Below the pieces are notes generated by a model that searched no databases, was not told the DNA's origin, and saw only the letters and a list, made by a program, of their open reading frames with translations. Positions 25,606 to 37,080 of a stretch of DNA of 64,000 nt are shown piece by piece. The DNA is from Rhipicephalus microplus (taxonomy: Eukaryota; Arthropoda; Arachnida; Ixodida; Ixodidae): contig NC_134701.1 of NCBI RefSeq assembly GCF_043290135.1, positions 101,138,702-101,202,701 on the forward strand. The letters are read 5' to 3'. Numbering within the stretch: position 1 is the first letter of the stretch; each line of letters starts with the position of its first letter. The position numbers and the translations under genes were made by a program.

Positions 25606-26950
25606 GGATACGGGCTTGGAGACCGGCCCCGCGTTGGGCCGGAGTACTGCCGGGGATGTGGTGACATGTGGCGGCTGGGCGACGGTGAACGGGAAGGACT
25701 TCGTGGTGTCCATTGAGTTCCGGTCAGGTAGTCAGCGATGTCACGTGGCCGTTCCCCTGGCTGCGGACGTGGTGCATCGACGGCGAAGCCACGCAGTCCC
25801 ATCTGTCGGTACTGGCAACGGCGGTAAGTGTGCCCGGCCTCGCCGCAGTAGTAGCACAGTGGGCGGTGGTCAGGGGTGCGCCAAACGTCGGTTTTCCTCG
25901 GCGTACTGCGCTGGCTCGCTGGCGAACGGTAGGTCGTCGGTGGGGGCGGTGGCGGCAGTGGTGTCTGGCGTCGGAAGTGTGATGGGGCGGCTTTTTGGCG
26001 TGCGCGTGGAGGAGGGGCGTGGCGGCGTGCTGCAGCAGCATAGCTCATGACTTGCAGCTGCGGCTCTTGAGGCTGAGCAACGCCCATCGACTGCTGGATC
26101 TCCTGGCGTACGACGTCGGCGATGGATTACACGTGATGCTGCGCTGAAGGAAGTAATTTTCGCAGCTCCTCTTGCACGATCGCTCGGATCGTCTCACGCA
26201 AGTCAGTGGTTCCGAGAGCTTGAATATCGGCGTAGCTTGTAGACGAGAAGCTACGGTTATATTGCCGCGTGCGCATCTAAACGTCTTCTCTATCGTAGAT
26301 GCTTCTGAAGTGAATTCGGCGGCCGTCTTAGGCGGGTTTCCGATCAGGCCGGCGAAGAGTTCCTGCTTTACTTCTCGCATAAGTAGACGAACCTTCTTCT
26401 CCTCGGACATGTCGGAGTCAGCGTTGCGGAAAAGTTTAGTCATATCTTCCGTGAATATCGCCACGTTTTCTTTTGGCATCTGCATCCGGGTTCCAAGAAG
26501 AGCTGCGGCCTTCTCCTTGCGCACCACACTTGCGAAAGTGGTGAGGAACCTGGCGCGAAAGGCGTTCCACGTTGTGAGGCTTCGCTCTTGATTCTCGAAC
26601 CAGGTCCGAGCAGCATCTTCCAAGGCGAAATACACATGCCGTAGCTTGTCTTTGTCTGTCCAGTCATTGAAGGCGGCGACGCGGTCACATCATTCGATCC
26701 AGCTTTCCGCGTCTTCCAGTGGCGAACCCCGGAAAGTTGGCGACTCTTTGGGTTGCCAGAGCAGGAGTGGTGCAGGTAGAACCGGCGTTGACATGGTCGC
26801 CGTGGTCGATGTCAACGTCTTGGTTTTCCGAGCCTTGTCCAGTAAAAGCCCGTACTCCGGTGGCAGACCTTGTTGCCTGCGGCTAACTCGCTGCTCGGTG
26901 TCTTCACGGCGTGGGCTTGGTTCATGGCTTGACGGGGGCGTCCGGTACAT
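25596..26950 (-). pseudogene. Gag of the host gypsy copy (stop and frameshift)
   Basis: It starts at the family ATG (complement of 26948-26950), 24 nt after the LTR. The capsid-type region is interrupted by a stop after ESWIE (near 26690), runs on in frame from 26635, and is thrown out of frame near 26275 after STIEKTF. The final part (25596-26087) holds the Pro-rich linker, an intact CCHC zinc knuckle (CYYCGEAGHTYRRC) and the Ser/Pro/Arg-rich tail. Its capsid region is clearly more diverged than those of the other two copies, which resemble each other, so it belongs to a related sublineage. It is the only copy here whose zinc knuckle is complete. Confidence 0.9.
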
Positions 26951-26957
26951 GAACGAA

Positions 26958-26972
26958 GCAGCACCTCCACCA
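26958..26972 (-). promoter_or_regulatory. Primer-binding site, host copy
   Basis: The 15-nt site is identical to those of the other two copies and lies 2 nt inside the 5' LTR. Confidence 0.7.
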
Positions 26973-26974
26973 GA

Positions 26975-27377
26975 TGTCACGGGGTCGTGACGTGGCCGAA
27001 GACAGGAGACTTCGTGTTGGGATTTAACTGTTTATTTGGACGAACCTGTGCCCGGTAAAGGGAAAGTCTAATTACAGCAGCAGTCTTGCACAGATAGCAG
27101 TCTCGGACTGACAGCGGCGAACGCAGCGTCGGCCTTCGATCAACAACTGACAAGCGGCGAAGCGCGTCGGCATTTATACCCTTGCCGTCGAATGTTCTAG
27201 CGTTATCGCTGGCGGTGGCGTAGGTTCCAGAACAATCTGTACCGTTCGCACAGTGGGCGTGATCTTATCGAAATGATCTACTACAGTCCGGAACCTTCAC
27301 GAAAACTGCAGGCGCGGTTTGCGCTGAGAATCATGTGCTGTTTTGGGACGATAAAACTTGGGCAATGGAACGTGGCA
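26975..27377 (-). repeat. 5' LTR of the host gypsy copy, mosaic
   Basis: A 403-bp LTR. Its two ends carry variants like the LTRs at 15406 and 46084, but the middle (about 27040-27260) is almost identical to the 5' LTR of the nested copy, with one difference seen in about 240 bp. See findings. Confidence 0.93.
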
Positions 27378-28561
27378 ATATTTATTGCCACAATACTTTA
27401 ATTTTAGAGTTATGCAAGTTTCATGTGGATCTTTAAGTTAACATTGGCTGTTTTATTCTTTTAGAACAGACAGGTAAAACTTCGTCGAGGCCCTTAAGAG
27501 TAGTGTTTCATTGAAGCAGCATGGTAGGCTGCTCCAACGTGAGGAGACAAAAAAAAATATGCGGAACTCACGCGAATAAAACTTGCACAAATATTAAATT
27601 ACTTTTTGTCGTCTTCCAAGTTTCCTGGTTGATATTCCACCACGCGCAGAAGGAAAGAAAAGTGGGCCTGTGAATAGCTGTCATGATGTAGCATTACAGG
27701 CGTTTTGGCGTTCTAAATTGGCTTCAAAAGTGTACTGTGTTCCAAAAAAATGAAAGAGGTAATGATATTGCACAAAACAAAGTACTGAGAAATGATCCCC
27801 TTTTCCTAATACCACTATTTCTTTCATTCGCAGAAGCTAGCATGCGGACAGGGAGAATTTATCATGCTTGACGCATAATTCGTGCCACTGCCGCCTCTTG
27901 CTGGGCCTAGCCTTTTCTTAGTTTCTTAGTTATCGCTTCTTCGTGTGACTCTCTTTTTAAGTCACGCTTTTATTCTCTCGTTGGGAACACTTTCTCCACC
28001 GCGCTACTCCCACATCGCAAAACGATTCCAGTATTCAAGTACCTACACTCACGGCATTTCGAGCAACATGGTCAGTACAAGAATGCTAAGTAAATTAAAC
28101 AGAAACCACGGTAATTTGCATTGCGGTATAGTTGTGTAATCATTCCTGCGGTACTCGGGTGCTCTTAGAGGTTCTCTTAAGGAGCTCGAAACTATAGCAC
28201 AAAGTAAACCAGGTAACTCATGCTACTGTATTTTATCTGTACGTGCGTGAGTAAATTGTGCGTATGTGTATGTCGTGTGTATATATTTGGAGCATTCTGC
28301 AACATTTCTCGATAATACCAACATACGTTCAAAACGTTAATTTTTAGCAGATTAACTGTAAAGCGATAAACTTCAAAAAATGAAGTTGAAAAACTTTGTT
28401 CAGAATGTCGGTTCTATTCTGTCTTCTAGCGAGAAATGAAAATTGAGTTGGTATAAATAAAAGTTTATTCACTCGTGGCACAAAATATCCAGTGAATATC
28501 CCTGTAAGGGTTGCTATCTTTGTATACATAAAACCACCAGTCTGCTTATTATATATATATA
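27378..28561. other. Intergenic stretch, no gene seen
   Basis: It begins with the second ATAT of the host element's target duplication. No coding signal was found. It ends in a short (AT)n run at about 28549-28561, in which the next element is inserted. Confidence 0.6.
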
Positions 28562-28666
28562 TGACGCTAAGAGGAATGGGCGAGGTGGCCTGGCTCATAC
28601 GCCATGTTTATTCTGTTTTCACTTCTTCCTCATCTGCTTCTACCGATCATCACTTCATACGTCACA
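28562..28666 (-). repeat. 3' LTR of the short gag-only element
   Basis: A 105-bp direct repeat of 30432-30537. It is preceded on the minus strand by a long purine tract. Confidence 0.75.
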
Positions 28667-28829
28667 TGATTCCCCCTCCCCCCGAAAGAAGGCATGGATT
28701 ACGAACAAGAAAAAGTAAACAAGGCAAGGTTGAGAATTCAGAAATGTCAAAATGCACAATTGGTTTCATGTCCCAGTGCTTTTCCGTAAACTCGCAAAAC
28801 TTCAGAAAAGAGCGTGGCAGTCCGGTGAA

Positions 28830-28845
28830 GGGGGGGGGGGGGGGG
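28830..28845. repeat. Poly-G tract (16 G)
   Basis: An uninterrupted G run lies inside the short LTR element near its 3' end. Confidence 0.9.
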
Positions 28846-30048
28846 TTCTGGTGGGCGAGGTTGGCTGTGGCGTTCTGGAGAAGCTAACCACGTCTTGCAA
28901 AACTGCACTGACCATGACATGACTCGAGCAGCTGCGAGAAATGAACAAGGTTGGAAGTCCTTGGAGCACTTGAAGGTCGAACGTCGTAAGCGCCGAATGT
29001 TCTGTCGTATGCGCTGTATTCTGTGTCGCAGCTGAGACAGAATTAGTTCTTGCAGCCTGCGCGTACAAGAAGTGAAGTTCAAGGAATTATGTCTATGTTC
29101 GTGCGTTGTGCAAATTATAACGTTCAGTCTCTTTCGTAGTTTTCTGTGGCGTTTGCTCTGTGGTCGCAAACTAATGGGATGGTGTCTGAATCTTTGCCTT
29201 GTAGAACTGGTGACTTCTTGTCTTGTTCGGTGTTTCCTGCGGTTTCGGAGCTTTAATCTTAGGCGCAGTCTTGATAGTTTGTGCCAAATGCGTTTCTGGT
29301 GCCGATCCCTCATGCGAAGTTGCCTCACTTCTTGAATTTGTTTTAAGAGGCTTGCTTGGCGTCGTCGTCCTTGTTGGTGTGTCCGTTAGAGTGTCTGCGA
29401 TTCATGGACTTGCATTTGCTGGCGTTGCTGTGGAGCGTATTGCGGTGGAAGCCCTTCTTGAACATCGCGCTGGTTTTCATGACAACCTGGTTGGGTCTCC
29501 AGTCGGCAGCTGGTAGTCTGTGAGCTGTTGTCATGCAATTCAGGCAATGAAGATCATAATTCAGAGTTGATAGAAAGTTCTTCAGAAGCTTTTTCTACAC
29601 TGTTCACTACGAGAGGCTCTTGCGCATGGCAGCGTGTGACGTTCGATGCGTCTGAGCCTTCGGTGTTGCTTCGACTGACGAGTGTGTATGCACCGGACGG
29701 TGATGCATGAAACCGTGCGGAAGAAGCATAGCTCGATTGGGTATTTTTTCGGTGTGTCAGCTAGTCTATCGTGAACATGGTGTCCTTAGGCAAGCAGTGA
29801 GCGTCAGGAATGCTTGAAGAGCCGCGTGATGGAAAACCGGGCGGTGGACCGCGTATGCGAGACAAAAAATGAAGTGCATGAGGTGGGTAAGCAACGTCTC
29901 CTGTCATGTGCTGGAGCGACGACATTGAAAATACCAGCTTTCGTGAAAGGTAACCTCGTGGAAAGCTACGTTCCTTGAGAGATAAGCCTGGACTGTGGCG
30001 GCAGCTTGTGGTTGTATGCAGATGGTCGGTAATGAGAAAGTCCTAGTC

Positions 30049-30300
30049 CTAGTCGTTAAAACGGGCAATCATCTCTTCTCTGATCTTTTGCCATGATTGG
30101 TCGTTTTCGAATATGTGTGTCAGGTAAAACCTAAATGCCTCACCGGAAATGTAGTCAGTGAAGTTGGTGATGATTTCCCGTTCCGACCATGATGCAGCGG
30201 TAGCGTGGAGCTCGTACAGGTAGAACCAGTCCTGCACGGGTCCATCGTCCACTGCTCAGGTGTACTTGGGGATGTCAAGGTCGGCCGATGAATCAGTCAT
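30049..30300 (-). pseudogene. Gag-like ORF of the short LTR element
   Basis: From an ATG at 30300 the frame reads 14 codons to a TGA (30256-30258), then 67 more codons to two closely spaced stops near 30045-30051. The open part has the look of a retrotransposon gag capsid domain: DWFYLYELHA, then ITNFTDYISGEAFRFYL, then SWQKIREEMIARF. No zinc knuckle follows. The downstream 1.3 kb holds only hydrophilic, low-complexity frames. The early TGA and the stop after FND show the copy is broken, although the domain itself is well kept. Confidence 0.6.
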
Positions 30301-30431
30301 GGTGCTGGTCGTTGTGTCCTGGTTGAAGATGATTCGGTAGTGAATGTATGGTCAGGGCGTCTTGTGGGGAACTGCGTCGATGATGAGCGACTGATGAAGG
30401 GGCAGGCAGGTCTCCATCTTGTTGACTCGTA

Positions 30432-30537
30432 TGACGCTACGAGGAATGAGCGACGTGGCCTGGCTCATACGCCATGTTTATTCCGTTCTCACTTCTTCCT
30501 CAATCTGCTTCTACCAATCATCGCTTCATACGTCACA
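30432..30537 (-). repeat. 5' LTR of the short gag-only element
   Basis: A 106-bp repeat with AATAAA near the middle of the minus strand. It has no obvious TATA box. Confidence 0.75.
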
Positions 30538-30674
30538 TATATCTATGCGGAAACGAAGCTGATGTGTATATACTGATCGAAAAGACGCGTATATGCTATG
30601 ATGCTATAACACACAGACACGGCACTGTGTCTGTGTGTTCCTTCTTAAAAGTTGTGTCTTTCTGCACGGATAAG

Positions 30675-30918
30675 TCTACCTTGGATAGATATGTGAGGTT
30701 TACCGTCACGAAACCAGGATATGGGTATGACAGACGCTGTAGTGAAGGGCTCAGACAATTTTCGCGGTATGGGGTTCTTCAACGTGCACACAAATTTGAC
30801 TGGACGGGCATACAGCATTTTTGCCTTCATCGAAAATGCAGCCTCCGCAGCTGCAATTCAATCCCGCGGCCTGCGGATCAGCAGCCGAGTACCTTAGGCA
30901 CTCGACCACCGTGGTGGG
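30675..30918 (-). mobile_element. tRNA-derived SINE
   Basis: On the minus strand it begins with a tRNA-like head (GTGGTCGAGTGCCTAAGG, with an A-box-like segment, then a degenerate B box in GGGATTGAATTG). A body follows with GTGCACGTTGAAGAACCCC and CTACAGCGTCTGTC, ending in TAAACCTCACATATCTATCC. This head-and-body order is the common tick/arachnid SINE type. The copy is diverged. Confidence 0.75.
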
Positions 30919-31016
30919 GCGTTTTATCTTCCTTAATCATGAAACAACTCGCCCAAGCAGCAGTGTCTTTGCCTTCTTTATATGCGTTATTCATCACTAC
31001 ACACTTACAAATATAG

Positions 31017-31020
<4 letters not shown>

Positions 31021-31098
<78 letters not shown>

Positions 31099-31115
31099 TC
31101 ATCTATCTATCTCCC

Positions 31116-31146
<31 letters not shown>

Positions 31147-31162
31147 CCACTATCTATCTATC

Positions 31163-31194
<32 letters not shown>
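31021..31194. repeat. (ATCT)n microsatellite, about 174 bp
   Basis: This is a tetranucleotide array, pure in its first 75 bp and interrupted after that. The open frames reading Ile-Tyr-Leu-Ser across it are artefacts. Confidence 0.95.
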
Positions 31195-31195
<1 letters not shown>

Positions 31196-31441
31196 GTTAA
31201 GATTGTCATGATGGATGTAATCCTGATGGTTCGGATGATTACGACGACACCTTGAAGGACTGGACTGCTTGCTCACTTCCTGACAAACTTCAGTTTATTT
31301 ACACACTGACACTTATTTACAAACAAAGGCCGGGGTGGCCCCTAAACCAACCGCACAGTAGGCACTGGGCTGTAATAATATTGACGTCAGCGTTACTTGC
31401 CGAGCCTTTCGTATACTCCACACATCGACACAAACTTTTCG

Positions 31442-31553
31442 ATGTAGTATGAATCTTGGATCAGAGTCTGCGCAAGGCACGACCTCTGTCTTCCTCAATG
31501 TAGTATCAACCTTGGATCAGAGTCTGGGCTCAGCACGACCACTGTCCCCGCTT
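31442..31553. repeat. Tandem duplication, 56-bp period, two copies
   Basis: ATGTAGTATSAAYCTTGG starts at 31442 and again at 31498. The two units share most bases through to GACCWCTGTC. Confidence 0.8.
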
Positions 31554-32151
31554 CCCAATCTCGTTCTCGAGCACCAAGCTTCCCTTCTCTCCATTTGTCT
31601 TCAATAAATACTTCCCGTCTCATTTGAGACAGCCTCATGGAGCGAATCCCCACTCGTTGCTCCATCAATAGAGCAAACAACTGCTCTTTCCTCAGAGATG
31701 GGTCTCCGCCTTTGCGTTGTTCCCACACTTAGCTCTTCTACGAGCATCGGCTAAGAAGAAGTACATCACGTCAACGACGTACAGCTTAAACGATACTTTC
31801 ATGTGGCAACAAGCCTTTCTAGACGGCCGGTCGGCTGTCTGGCGTTAAAAGACACGATTCTGCTGTATATCCACACGTATTGTTAGAGAATGGTGCCACA
31901 TTATCTTGTCGTGAGCCGTGTCGCCACAGCGACCACTTATTTCTCAGTCTGGCTCACCGTGAGAGCGCTACCACCATGCGGGTCTCCCCAGCACAAAGTG
32001 CAGTGAACAAAGGCTAAGGGTGTTGGACGACAAAGACGCGCTCCGAGAAGAACGGCTTAGTCCACGTCTGGGCAGCCTTTTTTCGTTACCTTCCGTTTTC
32101 GTCGGGCACGGGCTTCTGACTGGCCATCCTTCGCGTGCCCCAAACATCATC

Positions 32152-32225
<74 letters not shown>
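32152..32225. repeat. (ATCT)n microsatellite, about 74 bp
   Basis: A nearly pure tetranucleotide array about 1 kb from the similar one at 31021. Confidence 0.95.
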
Positions 32226-34859
32226 TGTTGTAGGTAAGGACAAAAAATTTATTTTATTTGGATGTGTTTTATTTTTAATGGACAAGCGTTGTCTGATAAC
32301 TACTGGGAACTTACCACAATGTCAAAATAATGATATGACAATGGAGCTTAAGCGAAAAGTTTTGAACGGGACGCAAATGTTTCATGCAACATAAAAGTTC
32401 AAGCAAGGCTTGCGCTGCCATAGTATAAGTACACTGCAAGATAAGAGTTTGTGTAAAAAAATATAGCAAGGTGGTGTTTATGTACAGTCGGCCAAACCTT
32501 TAGCCAGTGTGCGCAGCAGCCACTTTTTGTTTGTCAGCCGCATGTCATGGAACTAACTTACAAAGAACTGCTTCGTGAGCACGTGCTTCATGGGCATACC
32601 ATTGTCCCTAATTCAACTGATACATAATTCAGGCGCATGAAAAAGACACACCGAAAGAGCTGCCACTCATGCATGATAGGTAAAGATTTGGTCGACTTTA
32701 CGTGATTATTTTTATTTACATTTAGCGCTTTCAGCTGTTTCTCTGCCATGCAGCTCGAAACCACTACTAAAGCTGAACAATTCACCGAAAGAATAACCTG
32801 CATGATCGATTTCATCAGCCAGGCTATATTCTTTGGAGCTGTTGTATGCATTGCGTCGGACATAATCCTCTGCAAACAGTGCTGGTTGTTCATCAAATGT
32901 TTGTACATGTCGCCAAAAGAAAGATTGCAAAGTCCTCATGGGACATTCTCTCGCTTAACCCTAGCGAAACAGAATGGTCGTTGTACTTGATGCTACTCGA
33001 GATTCACATACTCAGGAGCCAGGATTCCTCACGAATCGTTGATTCGGCGCGTATAATCTCCCTTCCCGAAAGATCGCTCTGGCGTGTGCCCTTTTGCTCT
33101 AGTGGCTCTTCTCTCTCTTAATGCATGGGTCCGGAAACGAGTGCGCCTATGACTTGCAAAGGAAAGCTTGTAATACCTTCACCTCGTGCACGTCGAGTAC
33201 GGCGTCTTTCGATCCGTACAGAATGGAGGGGGGGGGGCGCATATATGTAGCCTTGAGTTCTGCAGCAACCCTTGAAAGCAGGATAATCGGCGGTCATTTG
33301 CGACGCCCTCTGGCCAGATTATGCTGTTTTTGAAACTTCCCATTGTGTGTACGAGCTGATATAGGCTGCTCAAGGGAGATGGAGATTTAGTGCGAAAGTT
33401 TTGTCAAACTGCGCAGATTATGGCGGATTATTGAATCACTACAGCACTTCCGTAGCGCCAATCTGCCCTGAACAAGAGTTGTTGCAAAATTACATTGCTC
33501 TTAGTCTCTGTAGAAAGCTTTTGCAGTCAGGGGTGTCACTTTTTTATGTGAGTGCGTAAACATTTGTCTCGCTTCAATGTGTGGGTTTATTGTATTATTT
33601 TTATGCAATTTCAGCTCAAATCTTAACAGCATCTCTTACTTTGTAGCTATATAAATGCTTTTACGTACAACTATCTCTGTGCTCGAACCGTATAGACCTG
33701 CGTTTGAGAGTTACGTGCACCTACTAAAAAACATTTCAGTTTTCAGTTTTGGCGCTTTAGCTTTCTCTGACGTGACACACTTGAAATGAACTTCTCCGTA
33801 TTAGATGGTTACTGCTTCCTACTAACTTCGGATTTCTCTTGAAATATAAAACACATGATATTTCAGCATTCTTCCTTTGTATTGCACTTGCCTGCCAGGT
33901 TTGCCATTGGTCGTTACTGGAAGACCCCACCTGGCAACGCGAATTTCACGTAGAAAGCGCGGCAACGTTCTAGCAATCTTACCCCACGTGTTGGTATTAT
34001 TATTAGCTTTGCTTGTTCAACTATTTGCTGAACATTTACTAACCAAGTTTCATGAAAACGAATGTTTTGAAGATTTTTTTTCTGTGAGGCGACATAAGGA
34101 TACACCATTCAGCCGCATTCAGTTCTATGCTTATGGAGGCATTTCAATGCAAAGCTTGGGGCATTCAACAAAGTTGAGTGATGAAGTTCATGTTCGCCAA
34201 GCTAACGTGACTAAAACTCTGTGAGTCATACTGGTCATGGTCAATAACTTGGGTGTTGTATAAAAATAGATCAAAAGAAAAAATGGACGACGTAAACAAT
34301 GCAGAGCGAATTCAAGGCGACCTTTTGAGCACACTGCATACGTGAGCACACCACTCAAGCTGTCTGCCATCAATCCTCATGTTACCACCCACTTTTTAAT
34401 CCTGGTGCACTGAGCGCGATCTCTTTTTAAATCGACAGTAACAAAGATCCACAGCAAACTATAGCTGGACTGGTAATAAGGTATCTACTCGTCATTGTCT
34501 GCCAATGACATTCAGTACGGCTTTTTTTCTACGATCATTGTTCCTACTTTCAAAAATAGCTGGAGACTTTGAACCATAACATAATTCTAACAGTTACTCT
34601 ATTCTCCTGTGGAATCAGGCACAGAGATGTCGATTTTGTGAGGCCACACAAAATACATTTCATGTGAGCCCATTTATGCAGACGTGAACAAGAACGAGCG
34701 CTACCATCCAGTGCTAGGGCTGTCAGGGTCGTTGCCGTCTGGTCTCATTCTTTTGGTACGCGCCTGCCTTCTATTGATGAAATCCTGAGCATTTAACAGA
34801 TGGGATATAGGCAGACTTTTGAGCCGCGAATTGCACACTGCAGTTATGAAGTTAGAAGC
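32226..34859. other. Intergenic stretch, no gene seen
   Basis: Short frames only, none with motifs. A G-rich run lies near 33228-33237. Confidence 0.55.
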
Positions 34860-35330
34860 CATTGTAATATGACACGTTGTTGAAGTGTTGGTGTTGAAGT
34901 ATGCAGCTTTGAGATGGTCAATCAATACCGTGTCTTACTGGCTGTTGATGAGCAGCAGGTAGTGATTTTTGGGTGTGTGACTGATTATCCTAAACAGACC
35001 GTCATATGAGGGCTGTAAGGATGGGCACATGGCATTGTGCCGTAAAAAAATATGAGTGCAGTGTTGTAGGTCCGGAACAATATACACAATAAGAAATGCT
35101 CGTCGTTGTCGCGGAGTAATCACGGCACGCAGCACATTGAGTAGAGGGTATGTGTTGTCGAAAAGTCCGCAGGCATTGTTAGCGAGTAAAATTCACCAAG
35201 AACAAGAAGAGTGGTGCCAAATGTCAGCTCTACAGCGCTTACAAATAGAAGGACAGGTGGAAGCATATGCTTTATCAAGGCCCCCATTAAATCAATGTTC
35301 TCAGCCGACTGCAACCAACGTAGCTAGTGA
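34860..35330 (-). pseudogene. Remnant of a gypsy-type integrase C-terminus
   Basis: Minus-strand frames carry two landmarks of the end of a Ty3/gypsy integrase: ELTFGTTLLVLGEF (35200-35260), which corresponds to the tail of the DDE core, and SLQPSYDGLFRIISHTPKNH (about 34970-35040) followed, past an in-frame TAA, by DTVLIDHLKAAYF. The latter is the usual LQPPYxGPF...DxLKPA ending. There is at least one frameshift between the two blocks. It is not the same family as the three gypsy copies described here. No LTR or upstream pol was found nearby, so this is an isolated fragment. Confidence 0.6.
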
Positions 35331-35789
35331 CGTTCATTGCGTCCTACCCCCGCTACTCAATCCATAAGCTTTCCCTTTGTGACATGTGAATGCTACACCT
35401 CCGAGGTTGGCTCACTTTTCAACAATCGATAATCTTGCACGAACAGGTCACCACGTGACACCATAAGTTACATTGCTGTGAGTTACATTGATCAAGTCAT
35501 ACTTTTGTACCATTCTTTATGACCCGAACGACTTCAACCGGACTTGTGGTGTATCGTCATATGTTGCGAAAAGTCGTACAATATCTCGACTTTATGGTCA
35601 TGTCTCGTGATCTGTTGTATGATATCTTTATTCCTGATACACAAGAGGCTTTATCTAGAACACGCCGAACAGTATATTTGGCCATTGTCATTTTATATGT
35701 TAAAAAACTGCTCTAGGCAGACATTATAGTGAAACACTTCCGGACTTGAGTCTACCCATATACCTTATAAAGTGTATGGGAGTACAACC

Positions 35790-35885
35790 GCCGCCGTTTC
35801 TTTATCGGTAGAGCATCGGAGCGTTATCAGAAAGTTCAAGGTTCAGTTTCAGTCAGCGGAAACTTGAATTTTAACGACAATAGTT
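35790..35885 (+). mobile_element. tRNA-derived SINE fragment, second type
   Basis: CCGCCGTTTCTTTATCGGTAG (split across A box) continues with AGCATCGGAGCGTTATCAG and a B-box-like GGTTCAGTTTC, then a short AT-rich tail. It resembles a second tick SINE whose head reads GGTAGAGCATCGGACGCG. Several substitutions in paired positions argue against a working tRNA gene. Confidence 0.5.
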
Positions 35886-36793
35886 TCCTCCCCTTTTTAA
35901 TGCATTTACTACAAGTAGCATGACCTGTGCTTTCACTGACTTGGTTGTCAGTTGGCTCTCAGTAACATTGTGTGTGCGATAAAATAGACCCCTAGCTTCA
36001 TTTTCCATTGTATTAGAGAGTATTATATGATCAAGACTGAACGTATTAGTTGATGTAAAATTTTAAAAAATGAAATAAAATTCCTCTTAAACATTTTATC
36101 ATCCTCATGAGTGAAAGAAAGAGAGGCGTTTCAGTTCCCTGAGCCAATTTCCGGCATAAAATAAAGTCACACAATTAGAAAACGGGGATTTCAGTATATT
36201 TCAGAGAGAAGACGTTCACGAGCAGCAAACACTAGAGGGGCCTTGCATTCTAAGATGCGTGTTTGTTTTGACGACAAACCATGCTAGAAAGAATTTTAAT
36301 GTTGAAATTGTAGTGAAACCATATTTCGTTCTTAAACATGTTAGAAATTGGGTTGTGCACTACAGCGATTGGAGTTCAGTAGTCACTTGAACCCAAAAAA
36401 TCCTGGGAAAGTTTCGGCGAATCAAAGTCAACGTTTCCAATAGCATGCCTAATGTATGAAACTTGGGAACAGCACCTTTCCAGCGTGACAAAAGAGTGTG
36501 AAGACCGCAATAAATGTTTCCAGCGCGATGCGATTTCCAAAAGGGATTGTTATGCTATTATGCTACGCATTCTGCGTAAACAAAGTGACGTAGGCACATC
36601 AGAGCAAGAGACCAATTACCGGCCAGCTACATTCTATTCACTATCAATCTTCTGGGTGGAGGAGACCATGAACCACCTCTGTTTTTCATGCAGACAGGTC
36701 ATGTTGTGTAATACCTTTATCTGCCTTTTGCCGTAAACAAACGCTTAAACAAGTGCCATATCACAAGATCCTGTAGTGGCGGTCTTGTCCTAA

Positions 36794-36794
36794 A

Positions 36795-36873
<79 letters not shown>
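36794..36873. repeat. (AC)n(AT)n compound microsatellite
   Basis: About 26 bp of AC units run straight into about 54 bp of AT units. Confidence 0.95.
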
Positions 36874-36874
<1 letters not shown>

Positions 36875-37080
36875 TTTGATCACTATCATTGCTGCGAAAG
36901 TGATAGCAACGTTGCTATATTCTGATAATTACAAAAACTACATATCTGTTACACAACAGCAGCTTTCGAAATAGCTGTCGTAATTTTCTGTCTCATTATT
37001 CTTCGAGAACATTGTTTAGTCATTGCCCTTACTATTGTTATTACTTGTTCAAGTTTAACGTTTGTAAACCACCATATAAA

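Larger units (their letters stand above)
15406..27377 (-). mobile_element. Ty3/gypsy LTR retrotransposon (host copy), split by a nested copy
   Basis: This is a minus-strand element whose LTRs lie at 26975-27377 (5') and 15406-15812 (3'). Its body is interrupted at 18865-24843 by a plus-strand copy of the same family. Without the insert it is about 5.99 kb. It is bounded by ATAT at 15402-15405 and 27378-27381, the expected 4-bp target-site duplication. The primer-binding site (complement of 26958-26972) and the polypurine tract (15813-15824 on the opposite strand) are in place. The two LTRs differ at roughly 18 positions plus a 4-bp gap, about 4.5% by eye, so it is older than the nested copy. 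Gag and pol carry many stops and frameshifts. Confidence 0.92.
28562..30537 (-). mobile_element. Short gag-only LTR retrotransposon (TR-GAG-like)
   Basis: Two direct repeats of 105-106 bp (30432-30537 as 5' LTR, 28562-28666 as 3' LTR, minus strand) enclose 1,765 bp. They begin TGTGACG and end GCGTCA, contain AATAAA, and differ by about seven substitutions and one gap. A purine tract (G6-A-G5-AA on the minus strand) directly precedes the 3' LTR. TATA flanks both ends, a possible 4-bp target duplication, although the left flank is an AT repeat. The only recognisable protein is a gag capsid-type segment near the 5' end, and no protease, RT or integrase motif was seen. A primer-binding site starting with TGG is not obvious. 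Size and content fit the gag-only class called TR-GAG; an internally deleted full element is the alternative. Confidence 0.6.

Noticed and set aside
15858..27000. Many open frames antisense to gypsy gag and pol
   Set aside because: They are shadows of GC-rich coding sequence and match no known family.
30885..30918. tRNA gene candidates at SINE heads (also 35790, 37258, 42054)
   Set aside because: The acceptor and arms do not pair well, the B boxes are degenerate, and each head continues into a SINE body.
30982..31255. Ile-Tyr-Leu-Ser repeat open frames
   Set aside because: They are translations of the (ATCT)n microsatellite.
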